64,000 nucleotides of DNA from Natronoflexus pectinivorans (GCF_004345615.1 NZ_SLWK01000005.1:1-64000); one strand, 5' to 3'. Positions 26,674-36,841 are shown, counted from the stretch's first letter. A program made the numbers and translations. Notes: a model not told the origin generated them from the letters alone.

Positions 26674-27792
26674 TCAATTCGGGTTGGAATGACTCTGAAC
26701 TATCCTAAACAAAACAACTACATGATGTGGGTGCTTTTTGATTTGATTGACTATTTGAAAAAAATCTTTTTTAATGCTTTCATGTTCTGCACTCCATTTC
26801 ATATCAGGTATAGCTCGCAAAAAATTAGGAGAATTGAAATCTAAATAGCTAACGAATTTATCCTGATGGATTCCACTATCCATGCCATTAAATATGAATG
26901 AAGTAAGGTCATCACTTCGAAATTTCTCAAATCTAACATTTTCGGCAGTAGCATTTTTTACATAGCATGTCCGTAGGGGAACACCAGGTATCTTATTCTC
27001 ATAAGAGACCCTAAAGGAATGGAATCCATTTACATGAGCGTAATCATAAATCACTTTTGCATTCTCTATTTTCAGAAATTTAGATACTGTATTGCTGCTG
27101 ATGTTAAACACTTCATTGTTTAGATATACAGAAAACAACACCTCATCATCATTCCCCAAGAAAAACCTCGGCCTAAAGATTGAATCATTTGTTCTACTTA
27201 TGAGAAAATATTGTTTCAATAAATTTAAGGAATGATCAAACACATTAATTCTTACGGTATTATTTCTGCGGCCTGTTTCATGCTTGCAGATAAAATGCAG
27301 ACCTTCCGTATTAACCATAAAGTCATCAAAATTAAATGTCAATAATTCTTTGGACAGAAAATCCCCTTGCGCTGTAAATTTGAATAAAAACAATGATTTG
27401 TTATCAACAATGTAAATAGTATCCTTATATACTGTAAAATCAGTTATCCAGGCTCGTTCATCATACCGGGTAATATCAATTTTATTTTGTGCTTTACCCT
27501 GTAAATCGTAAATAAATAAGTTCGTATTACTAATATCCGTGACATAGATAAGAGCATCACTCATTCTTACTTTTCTAATTGTGTTTACACGGTAACCACG
27601 TCGTGATTGCAAGAGCGTAAGGGATTGTATCTCAAAAGTCAAATCGGCTTCGTGGATGATTTTTGTCTCATAGAGATTGATTTTATGATAGGCATCTTCT
27701 TTTTCAGAAATGTCAAAATAATGTCGTTCTTGCCCAAAAGCATTAATCAAAACAAAGGAAAGAACAAGGGATAGGCAAAGTGCTTTCATCAT
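26674..27792 (-). CDS. Divergent propeller-like secreted protein (2 of 5)
   Basis: A 372-aa protein with a Sec signal (1-20, ending AFGQ) but no lipobox cysteine, unlike its four neighbours. Blade-like repeats are visible (LIYVTDISNTNLFIYD, TIYIVDNKSLFLFKF), so a propeller fold is likely, but the GRGPGEY hallmark is missing. It ends 41 nt before the start of the frameshifted peptide gene and is the closest upstream partner of that peptide. A -7 element TACTTTTG (27829-27822, minus) suggests its own promoter with a leader of about 25 nt. Confidence 0.6.
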   Translation of the reverse strand: MMKALCLSLVLSFVLINAFGQERHYFDISEKEDAYHKINLYETKIIHEADLTFEIQSLTLLQSRRGYRVNTIRKVRMSDALIYVTDISNTNLFIYDLQGKAQNKIDITRYDERAWITDFTVYKDTIYIVDNKSLFLFKFTAQGDFLSKELLTFNFDDFMVNTEGLHFICKHETGRRNNTVRINVFDHSLNLLKQYFLISRTNDSIFRPRFFLGNDDEVLFSVYLNNEVFNISSNTVSKFLKIENAKVIYDYAHVNGFHSFRVSYENKIPGVPLRTCYVKNATAENVRFEKFRSDDLTSFIFNGMDSGIHQDKFVSYLDFNSPNFLRAIPDMKWSAEHESIKKDFFQIVNQIKKHPHHVVVLFRIVQSHSNPN

Positions 27793-27868
27793 TATAGTGT
27801 TTTGGTATCACATAATTGTTTCAAAAGTAAATCTTTTAAGCTTGAAATAGTCCGGATAAGACTTGCCA

Positions 27869-29023
27869 CTAATTCTTTAAATTAAATATAAACACAACCG
27901 GATTATCCTCAATATTGCCATTCTCAATAACTCCTTTCAGTTGATTATAAAACCCTTCTAACTTATATTCGCTCTCCGAGAATGTTCCGGCTCTATGCAC
28001 ATTACTCATAGATTGAGGCATGACAATTTTATTGTCAATTACCCATCGATGCGAAAACATAAAGAATTGTGAAAGGTTTGAATTTACAGCAATATCAAAT
28101 ATTTGATGAGTTTTCTCATCCTTATCATACACAAAACCGTGATCAAATCCCACTGTTTCAATAGATGTAAAAAAATAGCGTTCAGATTCGCTAACCCAGT
28201 CAATATTCACAATTCTATCGTCTTCATTTTCTTCATAAACGAGTTCCGGTCGTCTGGATGGATATTTAGCCCTTTTACCTTTAAAATCGAAAACGTAAGA
28301 TGGTGAAACAATCCCTTCTTTTGTAATAGAAAAAACAGTGTCGCAACCGGAGTATATCAAAGAGGCTTTATCTTTGCAAATCGAATAAGATGGCCCCATA
28401 TTCCCAAGAGTAAGCGGTTCTTCATCAAATGATAAGAAAAACTCAAAGTTTTGATTTGAAATATCATCCAGTAGATATAAACGACTATTGCCCCACTCGC
28501 ACTCATCCCAGTCAGTATATAGATAAAGCTTGTCGTTAAAGAAAAAAATATCATTCGCCCAAATATCTGATTGTAATAATGCTTCAGTAATTAGGTGGCC
28601 ATCAAAATCGAACTCTAAAAATTTGCGAAGTGCCATATCAAATATCACAATGGTAGAATCACTGGCTCCCATTGCGCTGATCTCCATATATTCACCAGGA
28701 CCACGGCCGAGTCGGGAAATTTTACTATAAGCACTACCGTCCATGTTAAACAAATAGATCGAACGCGACATTCGGTCAAAGATGATTATTTTGTTATCCT
28801 TAATTTCAATCTTTTCAACTCGTCCAATTAAAAAATCTGGAGAGGTCTCCAAAGGAATTATCTGATAAGAAGTATCTGTAATTGTCGCAAAATCAAAATA
28901 TGGTTTTGATTTGGCGGCATCAAAAACAAATTTTTCAATGGGAGAATTATAGCTGTTACTTTTGTTACAACTCATAACTAGCAAAAGCATAATGGTAATC
29001 TGGAATAGTTTTAGGATTTTCAT
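27869..29023 (-). CDS. 6-bladed beta-propeller lipoprotein (3 of 5)
   Basis: 384 aa, lipobox VMSC with Cys19, GRGPGEY at residues 106-112, followed by blade repeats of the form IVIFDMALRKFLEFDFDG. Its start codon lies at the end of leader repeat copy B (29021-29158), so its 5' untranslated region is shared with the degenerate peptide gene at 24863. The gap to the next propeller upstream is 212 nt. Confidence 0.82.
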   Translation of the reverse strand: MKILKLFQITIMLLLVMSCNKSNSYNSPIEKFVFDAAKSKPYFDFATITDTSYQIIPLETSPDFLIGRVEKIEIKDNKIIIFDRMSRSIYLFNMDGSAYSKISRLGRGPGEYMEISAMGASDSTIVIFDMALRKFLEFDFDGHLITEALLQSDIWANDIFFFNDKLYLYTDWDECEWGNSRLYLLDDISNQNFEFFLSFDEEPLTLGNMGPSYSICKDKASLIYSGCDTVFSITKEGIVSPSYVFDFKGKRAKYPSRRPELVYEENEDDRIVNIDWVSESERYFFTSIETVGFDHGFVYDKDEKTHQIFDIAVNSNLSQFFMFSHRWVIDNKIVMPQSMSNVHRAGTFSESEYKLEGFYNQLKGVIENGNIEDNPVVFIFNLKN

Positions 29024-29158
29024 ATGTCTATAATTTGTATTTTAAGGTCACATGGAACTCGCCAGATAATCATCCTTACTTCGACTGGGCTCAGTACTTC
29101 GCCTGTGTGAGAAAAGCTTTGACTTCGTCGATCTTGCGATTCTCATGGCTCGTTTCAT
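29021..29158. repeat. 138-bp leader repeat, copy B
   Basis: Second copy of the repeat at 24861-24998, same orientation and length, ending on the start codon of the propeller gene at 27869-29023. The core TTCGACTGGGCTCAGTACTT resembles dispersed intergenic repeats common in Bacteroidota genomes. Confidence 0.85.
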
Positions 29159-29235
29159 ATATTTAAGTTTTTGATTTTCAGTTTCATAAACTACAAAATC
29201 GTTTCCCACATTGTAAAATCAGCCTGAATAATGTT

Positions 29236-30375
29236 TTATTCTGCGATTTTTTGGAGTTTAAATTTCATAATCAAAGCATTACCATCTGGATCAATCGAAT
29301 GGTTTTCAATAATATGTTGGAATTTATCAACCTCATCAAATAACCAAAATGTTTCAATAACAGCGTAATAGTAATTACTATAGTAAACTTCAGGACTCCT
29401 GAAAATGTGCTCATCATTGATGATTGAATTTATTATGACCGATTCTCCTGTGGTTTTTGAAAAAAAACCATGCTTATACTGCATCTTATCAATAACAGAA
29501 TAGTAGATATAATCGCTTCCTTCAATAAAGTACCGATGAATAATTGAGTAATTCTGAAGATTCTTTATGTACTTTTCTATATTGCAGAGGATTTCAACTG
29601 GCATCATCTTATTGTTAAAATCCAAAACATATTCCGGAATAAACTGTTCCTGTTCCTTTCTTAACAAAACACCTTCGAAATAATCAAATAGCTTCAGACT
29701 GCCATCTTTAATATACAATGGAGTGTTGAACGTCACCGAATAGTTTGCACCAGTTTCAAATTCCAGATAGCCATCTGTTTTTCCCCCTTCAAAGTTCAAT
29801 TTAATCAATGAGTATTCGGATGAATAGTTTTCTCCCCTACCTGTGAAGAAATAGATACTTTCGTTATGCATCAATACTCGACAGCTCATTGGGTCTCCCT
29901 GATCAATTATCAATTCCTTGATTAACTCTCCTTGTTTATCAAAAACAACAAGTTTCCTGTTAATATCTATCGCCAAAATACGATTAGTGATATCGCAAAC
30001 GGTAAAGTCAACAAGCTGCTGATACTCCCCGGGCCCTCTACCGAAACCTCCAATTATCTTGATGAAACGTCCGTTGGAGTCAAACTGAAATAACTTCTTT
30101 GCATGCTCAACATCCATCACGAAAATATAATCATCGGTTATTATCAGTTTATCAATCTTTCCAATAACTGAATTGGGAGTCCTTTCTAATATGATGTATT
30201 CAACATCACTCAGTAAATCAGAAGATAGAGCACTTTCAGAGACATTCGAGAACACCTCTATTCTTTTAATATCACAAATGCCTCCCGCATTCTCTTTGCT
30301 TCCAAAATCACACCCAATAAACGTAATCGTGAATAGAAAAATGCATATATTTCTAACTAACCCGAGACGCCCCAT
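29236..30375 (-). CDS. 6-bladed beta-propeller lipoprotein (4 of 5)
   Basis: Same family; hallmark GRGPGEY and blade repeats YIFVMDVEHAKKLFQFD. The open frame extends up to 30468, but the ATG at 30375 gives a normal lipoprotein signal of 22 residues (MGRLGLVRNICIFLFTITF then IGC), so I prefer it; the longer start would add 31 residues ahead of the signal. 379 aa with this start. No separate promoter is evident in the 140-nt gap upstream. Confidence 0.8.
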   Translation of the reverse strand: MGRLGLVRNICIFLFTITFIGCDFGSKENAGGICDIKRIEVFSNVSESALSSDLLSDVEYIILERTPNSVIGKIDKLIITDDYIFVMDVEHAKKLFQFDSNGRFIKIIGGFGRGPGEYQQLVDFTVCDITNRILAIDINRKLVVFDKQGELIKELIIDQGDPMSCRVLMHNESIYFFTGRGENYSSEYSLIKLNFEGGKTDGYLEFETGANYSVTFNTPLYIKDGSLKLFDYFEGVLLRKEQEQFIPEYVLDFNNKMMPVEILCNIEKYIKNLQNYSIIHRYFIEGSDYIYYSVIDKMQYKHGFFSKTTGESVIINSIINDEHIFRSPEVYYSNYYYAVIETFWLFDEVDKFQHIIENHSIDPDGNALIMKFKLQKIAE

Positions 30376-30608
30376 GAAGTCCGGGAAGCTAAAAAGCCGG
30401 AACATGCCGGTTACAAATGGCTTTGCATCATTCATAAGCAAATCTATATTATTTGGGCATCCCTTCAACTCTTAATACAATTTACAGCATTTTACACTCT
30501 TTAGATATGTTAGCTGTGCAAGTAGCAACAACCTGGTATTTCACCTCAACTATCTTAAGCTAGAAAAATCATAACTAACCTATATTGAACCGTTAACAAG
30601 ACAAACGT

Positions 30609-31883
30609 TCAATGAAGTTTATATAATGCTAAAAATGCATTACTGCGAGGAGATAAACGCAAGTGTTCAAGTTTTTCTGGAAACTTTTCCTCATCATCTA
30701 ATAACAACAGTGGTTCAATTACAGTAATAAGCCTGTTCTGGTTATTCCCAACCGCACGCCCAAATATTGCATTGTTTATATCATCATCCGGATATCCAAT
30801 GCCGACATGAGAAGCTTCATTGAGTTTGTCATAGATGACTGAATACATTTTGTCATTAGAGATAAAAGTAAAATACAAATGGTTCTCGAACTCAAAAAAT
30901 TGATTGGAATAGTAGGTTGCACCTGTTTTCCTTAAGTTAAAAACAAATGAACTTGCTAATCCATTATACTGCCTGAATTCATTAATAAAATCACAATTTA
31001 ATGAGCCAAAATCAAGATAGTATTTAGTTCTAAACTCTCCTTTACGATAGTGATAAATATAGTTACTCAAAGGAGAAACTATATTTACCCCTTCTTTATA
31101 GGGAGATAAACTGCTTGGCGATGACCCATTCATTACACCCATAAATTCTTTTGGAACCTCAAGATATTTGCTCTTGATGTTTAAGTCTTTGTTTACAACA
31201 TATACGTTCCACAATTGGGATTCATCTTTATTCATTAGGTCGTTGTAAAGATTCCCGACCCAAAAAATAAAATCATCGTCATTCAACCAGGAAAATTTCA
31301 ATGCATGTATTGGCAGGTCATTTGAAAACTTGTATTTTCCTTCAGTGCAATAGTAATGCATCTTTTGAACCATTAAATCCATCAAAACAACCTCGTTTTG
31401 TTGGTGGTTTATTGTGAAATCGTGTAATCCGACATATTCGCCCGGGCCGCGTCCATGTTTGCCTATGTTGTGCTTAAATCTACCGTCACTGTCAAAAACA
31501 GTGATGGCAGGGTTAGAAGGGGTGTGCCTAATAAAATATTCGTTGTTATGGACAATTACTTTTTCAATTGCACCAATTCTTACTCCCCTGGGTGCTCTTA
31601 ATGTAAGATATTCTACCTCATCAATAAACTTCGACATTTGCACCTTTTCATTATTTGGCTTCAAATGTATTGAGATAAAATCATCAGACACTCTTGAACA
31701 ATTCGTTCCTGTTAGAAGTAATATAATGGCACCTACATTGATTAAGTAAGGAAACCATGTAAAAGTCAAACCCGAGCGAAGGGTTTTAGCAGAAAAAACA
31801 TGATTGAAAAGTGAAGACCAACCGGAAACATTTAAAATGTTCCGATATTGATTGGTAAGAAGTCTGTGGGTTAGAGTTGGCAT
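30609..31883 (-). CDS. 6-bladed beta-propeller lipoprotein (5 of 5, first transcribed)
   Basis: 424 aa with GRGPGEY at residues 144-150. The lipobox is LTGTNC with Cys62, preceded by a hydrophobic stretch (about 44-60), so the N-terminal region before the signal is unusually long (about 40 polar residues). The consensus promoter 22-56 nt upstream supports the long start at 31883. It is the first gene of the propeller array. Confidence 0.8.
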   Translation of the reverse strand: MPTLTHRLLTNQYRNILNVSGWSSLFNHVFSAKTLRSGLTFTWFPYLINVGAIILLLTGTNCSRVSDDFISIHLKPNNEKVQMSKFIDEVEYLTLRAPRGVRIGAIEKVIVHNNEYFIRHTPSNPAITVFDSDGRFKHNIGKHGRGPGEYVGLHDFTINHQQNEVVLMDLMVQKMHYYCTEGKYKFSNDLPIHALKFSWLNDDDFIFWVGNLYNDLMNKDESQLWNVYVVNKDLNIKSKYLEVPKEFMGVMNGSSPSSLSPYKEGVNIVSPLSNYIYHYRKGEFRTKYYLDFGSLNCDFINEFRQYNGLASSFVFNLRKTGATYYSNQFFEFENHLYFTFISNDKMYSVIYDKLNEASHVGIGYPDDDINNAIFGRAVGNNQNRLITVIEPLLLLDDEEKFPEKLEHLRLSPRSNAFLALYKLH

Positions 31884-31909
31884 ACAGGTTTATGGTATAA
31901 TTACTGAAT

Positions 31910-31939
31910 CAAATATATAAAAACCAACAAGAAGAACAA
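31910..31939 (-). promoter_or_regulatory. Promoter of the propeller array
   Basis: On the minus strand TTG (31939-31937), 19 bases, TATATTTG (31917-31910): exact consensus. Transcription would start near 31905, a leader of about 21 nt. The -33 element lies within the carB terminator stem. Confidence 0.65.
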
Positions 31940-31969
31940 AGCCCCGATGAAAATTCATCGGGGCTTTGT
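31936..31969 (-). terminator. carB terminator
   Basis: A 16-bp perfect stem, ACAAAGCCCCGATGAA / TTCATCGGGGCTTTGT, with a 2-nt loop, 34 nt after the carB stop. The T-tract is weak in the minus direction (TTGTTCTTC), but the stem is very strong. Confidence 0.8.
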
Positions 31970-32002
31970 TTATTGTTTAACCTATTGGAGAAAAGTCATC
32001 AA

Positions 32003-35000
32003 TTAGATAAACTTTATTCCTTTATGGTAGTCCTGTAGGGATTTAACCTGGTAATTTCCATTCTGACGCTCTTTTATTCCGGCGGTGGCAGCTTTAGCTG
32101 CTGCCGTGGTGGTAATATAAAGCACATTGTGCTTGATGGCATTTTTCCGAATGTATGAATCATCAAACTCACTCTGTTTTCCCGACGGGGTATTGATAAC
32201 GAGATTGATTTCATCATTCACAAGCAAATCCACAATATTGGGGCGTCCCTCATGCACTTTCAGGACTTCTTTGGCTTCGATACCATTCTCTTCCAGAAAC
32301 TTTTTAGTTCCTCGGGTTGCCACAATACCAAATCCCATTTTAACAAAGTCTTGCGCCACATCAACAATCTTGTCTTTATCGTTATCGGCAATGGTTATCA
32401 AAACATTTCCATTTACCGGCAACTTAAGTTTGGTAGCCTCCTGAGATTTAAAGAATGCCAACCCAAAAGAATCGGCCATTCCAAGAACTTCTCCCGTGGA
32501 ACGCATTTCAGGCCCCAACACAGGATCTACATCAGGGAACATATTGAATGGGAAAACAGCTTCTTTTACCCCGAAATGTGAAAACTCAGGCTTTTTCAAG
32601 TCAAAATCGCCCAGTTTCTTACCCAGCATAATCTCGGTAGCTATCTTGGCCATTGGGATGTTGCAAATTTTCGAAACCAAAGGCACAGTTCTCGAAGCCC
32701 TTGGGTTCGCTTCTAGTATATACACTTCGCCATCATAAATAGCGTATTGAATATTCATCAGACCCACCACTTTCATTTCTATGGCGATTCGTCTGGTGTA
32801 CTCCTCAATGGTTTTGATTTGATCATCGGTAATCACAACCGGCGGAATGACGCATGCAGAGTCGCCTGAATGGATTCCTGCATACTCAATATGCTGCATA
32901 ACGGCAGGCACGAAGGCATCTGTTCCGTCTGCAATTGCATCGGCTTCGGCCTCAATGGCGTCCTCAAGAAACTTATCTATAAGCAACGGCCTGTCGGGCG
33001 AAACTTCAGCCGCGGCAGCCTTTACATATTGTCTTAGCATCTCCTCATCCAGAACAATCTTCATTCCCCGGCCACCCAATACATAAGATGGACGAACCAT
33101 AAGCGGATAGCCAATTCTTGAAGCAATCTCAATAGCCTCTTGCTCCGTGCTGGCCATTCCTGAAGGTGGCTGTGGAATGTTCAGTTTCTCCATAATCATA
33201 CGAAACTGATCGCGATCTTCAGCCAAGTCGATTGTTTCAGGCGACGTTCCAATAATCTTCACGCCGTTTGCCTGTAGTTCAGCAGCAATGTTGAGCGGAG
33301 TTTGGCCTCCAAACTGACAAATGACACCATCGGGCTTCTCCTTTTCATAAATGCTGAGAACATCCTCAACTGTTAATGGCTCAAAGTAGAGTTTTCCGGA
33401 AGTATCATAATCTGTGGAGACAGTTTCGGGGTTACAGTTCACCATGATGGACTCACATCCGCCATCACGTATGGCAAATGCTGCATGCACGCAGCAGTAA
33501 TCAAACTCAATCCCTTGTCCGATGCGGTTTGGCCCTCCACCCAACACCATGATTTTCTTTTTGTCGTCCACCTTAACCTGGTTTGGAGCGTTATAGGTTG
33601 AGTAGTAATATGCAGCATCCTCTACCCCACTCACCGGGACCGGTTCCCAAGCCTCTTCCATGCCAAGTTTTAAACGACGTTGGCGTATCTCCTTTTCAGG
33701 AATATCCAATATTTTCGCCAGATATTTATCAGCAAATCCATCCTTTTTAGCCTGAACAAACAGATCGTCGGGCAGTTGCCCTCCTTTATGAGATAAAATC
33801 TGTTCTTCCAGCTCCACCAATTCTTTCATCTGCTCAATGAACCAGGCTTTAATGGCTGTTTTTTCGTGAAGCTGATCCACGGTGGCACCTTTACGCAATG
33901 CCTCATACATCACAAACTGCCGCTCACTGGTTGGAAAAGCCAGTCGACTCATCAACTGCTCCAATGTCAATTCATTATAGTTTTTGGCAAAACCCAATCC
34001 ATATCGTCCGGTTTCAAGGGAGCGGATGGCTTTTTGGAAAGCCTCTTTATAGTTCTTACCAATACTCATCACTTCACCAACGGCCTGCATTTGAGTTCCA
34101 AGCTTATCGTTAAGCCCTTCAAATTTTTCGAAGGCCCATTTGGCAAATTTCACAACCACATAATCACCATAAGGCTTATATTTATCGAGGGTGCCTTCTT
34201 TCCAGTATGGAAGTTCATCAAGCGTAAGTCCACAAGCCAGCATGGCGGAAATCAAAGCAATGGGGAAACCCGTTGCTTTTGAAGCAAGAGCCGACGAACG
34301 GCTGGTGCGGGGATTGATTTCAATCACCACCACACGCCCGGTTTTGGGGTCGTGTGCCCATTGAACGTTAGTTCCTCCAATGACTCCTACACTTTCCACA
34401 ATCCTATAGGAATACTCCTGCAGCTTTTCCTGCACTTCTTTCGATATGGTTAACATGGGAGCCGTACAGAAAGAATCTCCGGTATGAACACCTACTGCAT
34501 CCACATTTTCGATGAAACAGATGGTGATCATCTTTCCGCTATGATCGCGCACAACTTCCAATTCCAGCTCCTCCCATCCCAAAACCGATTCTTCCACCAG
34601 AATCTGGTTGATCATACTGGCGGCAATTCCCCTGGCAGCAATCACTCTAAGTTCTTCAACGTTGTAAACAAGCCCGCCACCGGTACCTCCCATGGTGTAG
34701 GCAGGACGAATAACAACCGGGTATCCAAGATCTTCAGCAATTTTCTCAGCATCTTCAACCGTGGTTACGGCCTGGCTTCTGGCCATTTCAATGCCAAGTT
34801 CCTCCATCGATTTCTTAAATTCAATGCGATCCTCACCTTTTTCAATGGCTTTAAGATTTACCCCAATTACTTCAACATTGTACTTATCTAATATTCCTTT
34901 ATTAGCTAAATCAAGGGAGAGATTCAAAGCCGTTTGTCCTCCGAGATTTGGAAGAAGCGCATCGGGACGCTCTTTTTTAATAATTTCAGTTACAGCATAT

Positions 35001-35212
35001 TCGTTCAATGGCTCGATGTAGGTATAATCGGCCATTTCCGGATCGGTCATGATGGTGGCCGGATTGGAATTAACCAATACAATTTCGTAGCCTAATGATC
35101 TTAATGCTTTACATGCTTGAGTTCCTGAGTAGTCGAATTCGCAAGCCTGACCAATTACAATGGGTCCTGAACCAATGATCAGAATTTTGTGGATGTCGTC
35201 CCGTTTTGGCAT
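32003..35212 (-). CDS. carB: Carbamoyl-phosphate synthase large subunit
   Basis: Makes carbamoyl phosphate for pyrimidine and arginine synthesis, with ammonia supplied by CarA. Full length at 1069 aa. Two ATP-grasp halves are visible, each introduced by a Rossmann-like segment (SGPIVIGQACEFDYSGTQA and GGGPNRIGQGIEFDYCCVHA), and a C-terminal MGS-like allosteric domain (about 935-1069). carA is not adjacent in this window. A possible promoter -7 lies at 35339-35332. Confidence 0.97.
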   Translation of the reverse strand: MPKRDDIHKILIIGSGPIVIGQACEFDYSGTQACKALRSLGYEIVLVNSNPATIMTDPEMADYTYIEPLNEYAVTEIIKKERPDALLPNLGGQTALNLSLDLANKGILDKYNVEVIGVNLKAIEKGEDRIEFKKSMEELGIEMARSQAVTTVEDAEKIAEDLGYPVVIRPAYTMGGTGGGLVYNVEELRVIAARGIAASMINQILVEESVLGWEELELEVVRDHSGKMITICFIENVDAVGVHTGDSFCTAPMLTISKEVQEKLQEYSYRIVESVGVIGGTNVQWAHDPKTGRVVVIEINPRTSRSSALASKATGFPIALISAMLACGLTLDELPYWKEGTLDKYKPYGDYVVVKFAKWAFEKFEGLNDKLGTQMQAVGEVMSIGKNYKEAFQKAIRSLETGRYGLGFAKNYNELTLEQLMSRLAFPTSERQFVMYEALRKGATVDQLHEKTAIKAWFIEQMKELVELEEQILSHKGGQLPDDLFVQAKKDGFADKYLAKILDIPEKEIRQRRLKLGMEEAWEPVPVSGVEDAAYYYSTYNAPNQVKVDDKKKIMVLGGGPNRIGQGIEFDYCCVHAAFAIRDGGCESIMVNCNPETVSTDYDTSGKLYFEPLTVEDVLSIYEKEKPDGVICQFGGQTPLNIAAELQANGVKIIGTSPETIDLAEDRDQFRMIMEKLNIPQPPSGMASTEQEAIEIASRIGYPLMVRPSYVLGGRGMKIVLDEEMLRQYVKAAAAEVSPDRPLLIDKFLEDAIEAEADAIADGTDAFVPAVMQHIEYAGIHSGDSACVIPPVVITDDQIKTIEEYTRRIAIEMKVVGLMNIQYAIYDGEVYILEANPRASRTVPLVSKICNIPMAKIATEIMLGKKLGDFDLKKPEFSHFGVKEAVFPFNMFPDVDPVLGPEMRSTGEVLGMADSFGLAFFKSQEATKLKLPVNGNVLITIADNDKDKIVDVAQDFVKMGFGIVATRGTKKFLEENGIEAKEVLKVHEGRPNIVDLLVNDEINLVINTPSGKQSEFDDSYIRKNAIKHNVLYITTTAAAKAATAGIKERQNGNYQVKSLQDYHKGIKFI

Positions 35213-35864
35213 TTTAAAGTAGTATTTAAACTGTTATTAAAAGGGATTCTGAAGCGGATTACCAAAATATATAGAATTGCCAAGGCAATTCCACCTTAAT
35301 AAATTCTGTTTATTTCACTCCAAAACGGATGCAAAAATAACAAAAATCATTTGATAATTAACAATCTGAAAGTATGTTTAATGGAAAATGAGAGAGTTTT
35401 TTCTCAAAACATTTTGTTTTGTAAAGGTTTTCATTCCACCGACCCCTTCGGTAGAACGAAATTGAGATTTAAACTTTCACTATTCGCCTCAATTTGCGGT
35501 CCCACATCCGGATTATTTAGTTCGACCTTCCCTACCCCTTAAGTGAGGTGTGGAAACAGGATAGCTCGTAGTCCAGATTAGGGGCATTAGCCCTGCTATC
35601 TTAATGCTACTAAATAGAATAGAATTCACATTTATCAGCAACGTCTATTTTTCAAACTGTCACCAAATTTTAGATTTTTCTTTAGTTTTATGTGTCTAAG
35701 ATTTGTATTACCAGGTCTCGATTTATCGGGATAGAACTCGTCCCGAAGCCTCGAGCCTCGTTTCAGGGCTACGCCCCTGAAATAAGCTCAAGTGCTGTGG
35801 AGATGCCTGAAGACAAATTTGAGACATTGATCGTATTGGATTGGTGGTGTTTCCGTTGAACTAA
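35213..35864. other. Intergenic region upstream of carB with hairpins
   Basis: About 650 bp without a credible gene. On the minus strand TATTTTTG (35339-35332) with TTG 22 nt upstream is a candidate carB promoter, one base over the usual spacing. To the right are short inverted repeats: GATAGC ... AGGGGCATTAGCCCT ... GCTATC (about 35561-35599), TCGGGA/TCCCGA (35726-35746), and an 8-bp perfect stem TTTCAGGG/CCCTGAAA (35761-35782). These look like dispersed intergenic repeats; none has a T-tract. Confidence 0.4.
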
Positions 35865-36770
35865 TTACTTAACCCTCCGACTGAATTCAAATATCTGGTA
35901 CTGCACAAACATCGGTCGGTTTACAAGACCAATATTGGCTCCGCGTGTTCGGACGAAATAGACTTTATCATTAAAATCATCCACTATAAAACTCTCACCG
36001 CTGGTGAGCGGAAAATCTTTTTTTGACTCTCCGGGACTACCCTTTACACCTACTACCGTTCTGATTCCGTTGCCACGCTCTCGCCCTGTTATATTCATTG
36101 GTTCAACATAAAAAGGAAGATCTTCGTAATGGGCTTTATATTGATCGTAAAACAACTGAGACTCGCCAAAACCAATGGATGCCGTAAAAACAGGATTTAT
36201 TTGCAAATCGTAAGTCACTTCCATGTATCTTTCCAATCGCAGGTCGTTAAAAAGATTCAACTCTTCAAGATTGTTTTTCAGAATTGAGCCCAACACCAAT
36301 GAATCGCTTGCCATTACCGAGAAATTATTGTCCAGACCTTTTAAATCAAGGTTAAGACGCCCCACGTAAACTGTATCGTTGGCCATCAAACGGTTGTTGC
36401 TGGCAAGTCGAAAACCGGAGACATCCAATCTTCCCATTGCATTTCCCGAATGACTATAAACGGTGAGGTTATTGCCAAGCATCAATTGGTTGTTCTCGTT
36501 AATTTGTTGCTCTGAAAGCTGCCAATTGATGATAAAAGCGCTTCCAATAAGTGCTGCAATACTTCCGCTCAGCTTTACGGGTCCCATGTTGAAATTGGAG
36601 TTCTCAATGCCACCTAAAAAATAAAATACCAGTGTTGAGATGGCCATAGCGATGAGCAACGAAGGAACAATGGGTGGGAAATTCAGGAATACCAGGAGAA
36701 CACCTCCAAATAGTCCAAATCCTAATGTAACTGAAATAATAATCTTCTCAAATTTGGTAATGTTTTCCAT
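35865..36770 (-). CDS. Hypothetical membrane-anchored protein
   Basis: A 301-aa protein I do not recognise. Two or three hydrophobic helices lie in the first 85 residues (about 10-30, 32-52, 67-82), then a soluble domain of about 210 residues rich in beta-type sequence. The topology places that domain outside or inside depending on helix count, which I cannot fix. It follows the membrane-protein gene at 36842 by 71 nt and may share its transcript. Confidence 0.6.
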   Translation of the reverse strand: MENITKFEKIIISVTLGFGLFGGVLLVFLNFPPIVPSLLIAMAISTLVFYFLGGIENSNFNMGPVKLSGSIAALIGSAFIINWQLSEQQINENNQLMLGNNLTVYSHSGNAMGRLDVSGFRLASNNRLMANDTVYVGRLNLDLKGLDNNFSVMASDSLVLGSILKNNLEELNLFNDLRLERYMEVTYDLQINPVFTASIGFGESQLFYDQYKAHYEDLPFYVEPMNITGRERGNGIRTVVGVKGSPGESKKDFPLTSGESFIVDDFNDKVYFVRTRGANIGLVNRPMFVQYQIFEFSRRVK

Positions 36771-36841
36771 TTAGTTTTGGGTTTTTTGATAAAATCTAAA
36801 ATCAATCCATATTAACAAAAGTAATGTTTTGGTTCTAATTC

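Noticed and set aside
35726-35782. Hairpins upstream of carB as a riboswitch or small RNA
   Set aside because: They are on the far side of the candidate promoter, short, and look like dispersed intergenic repeats.
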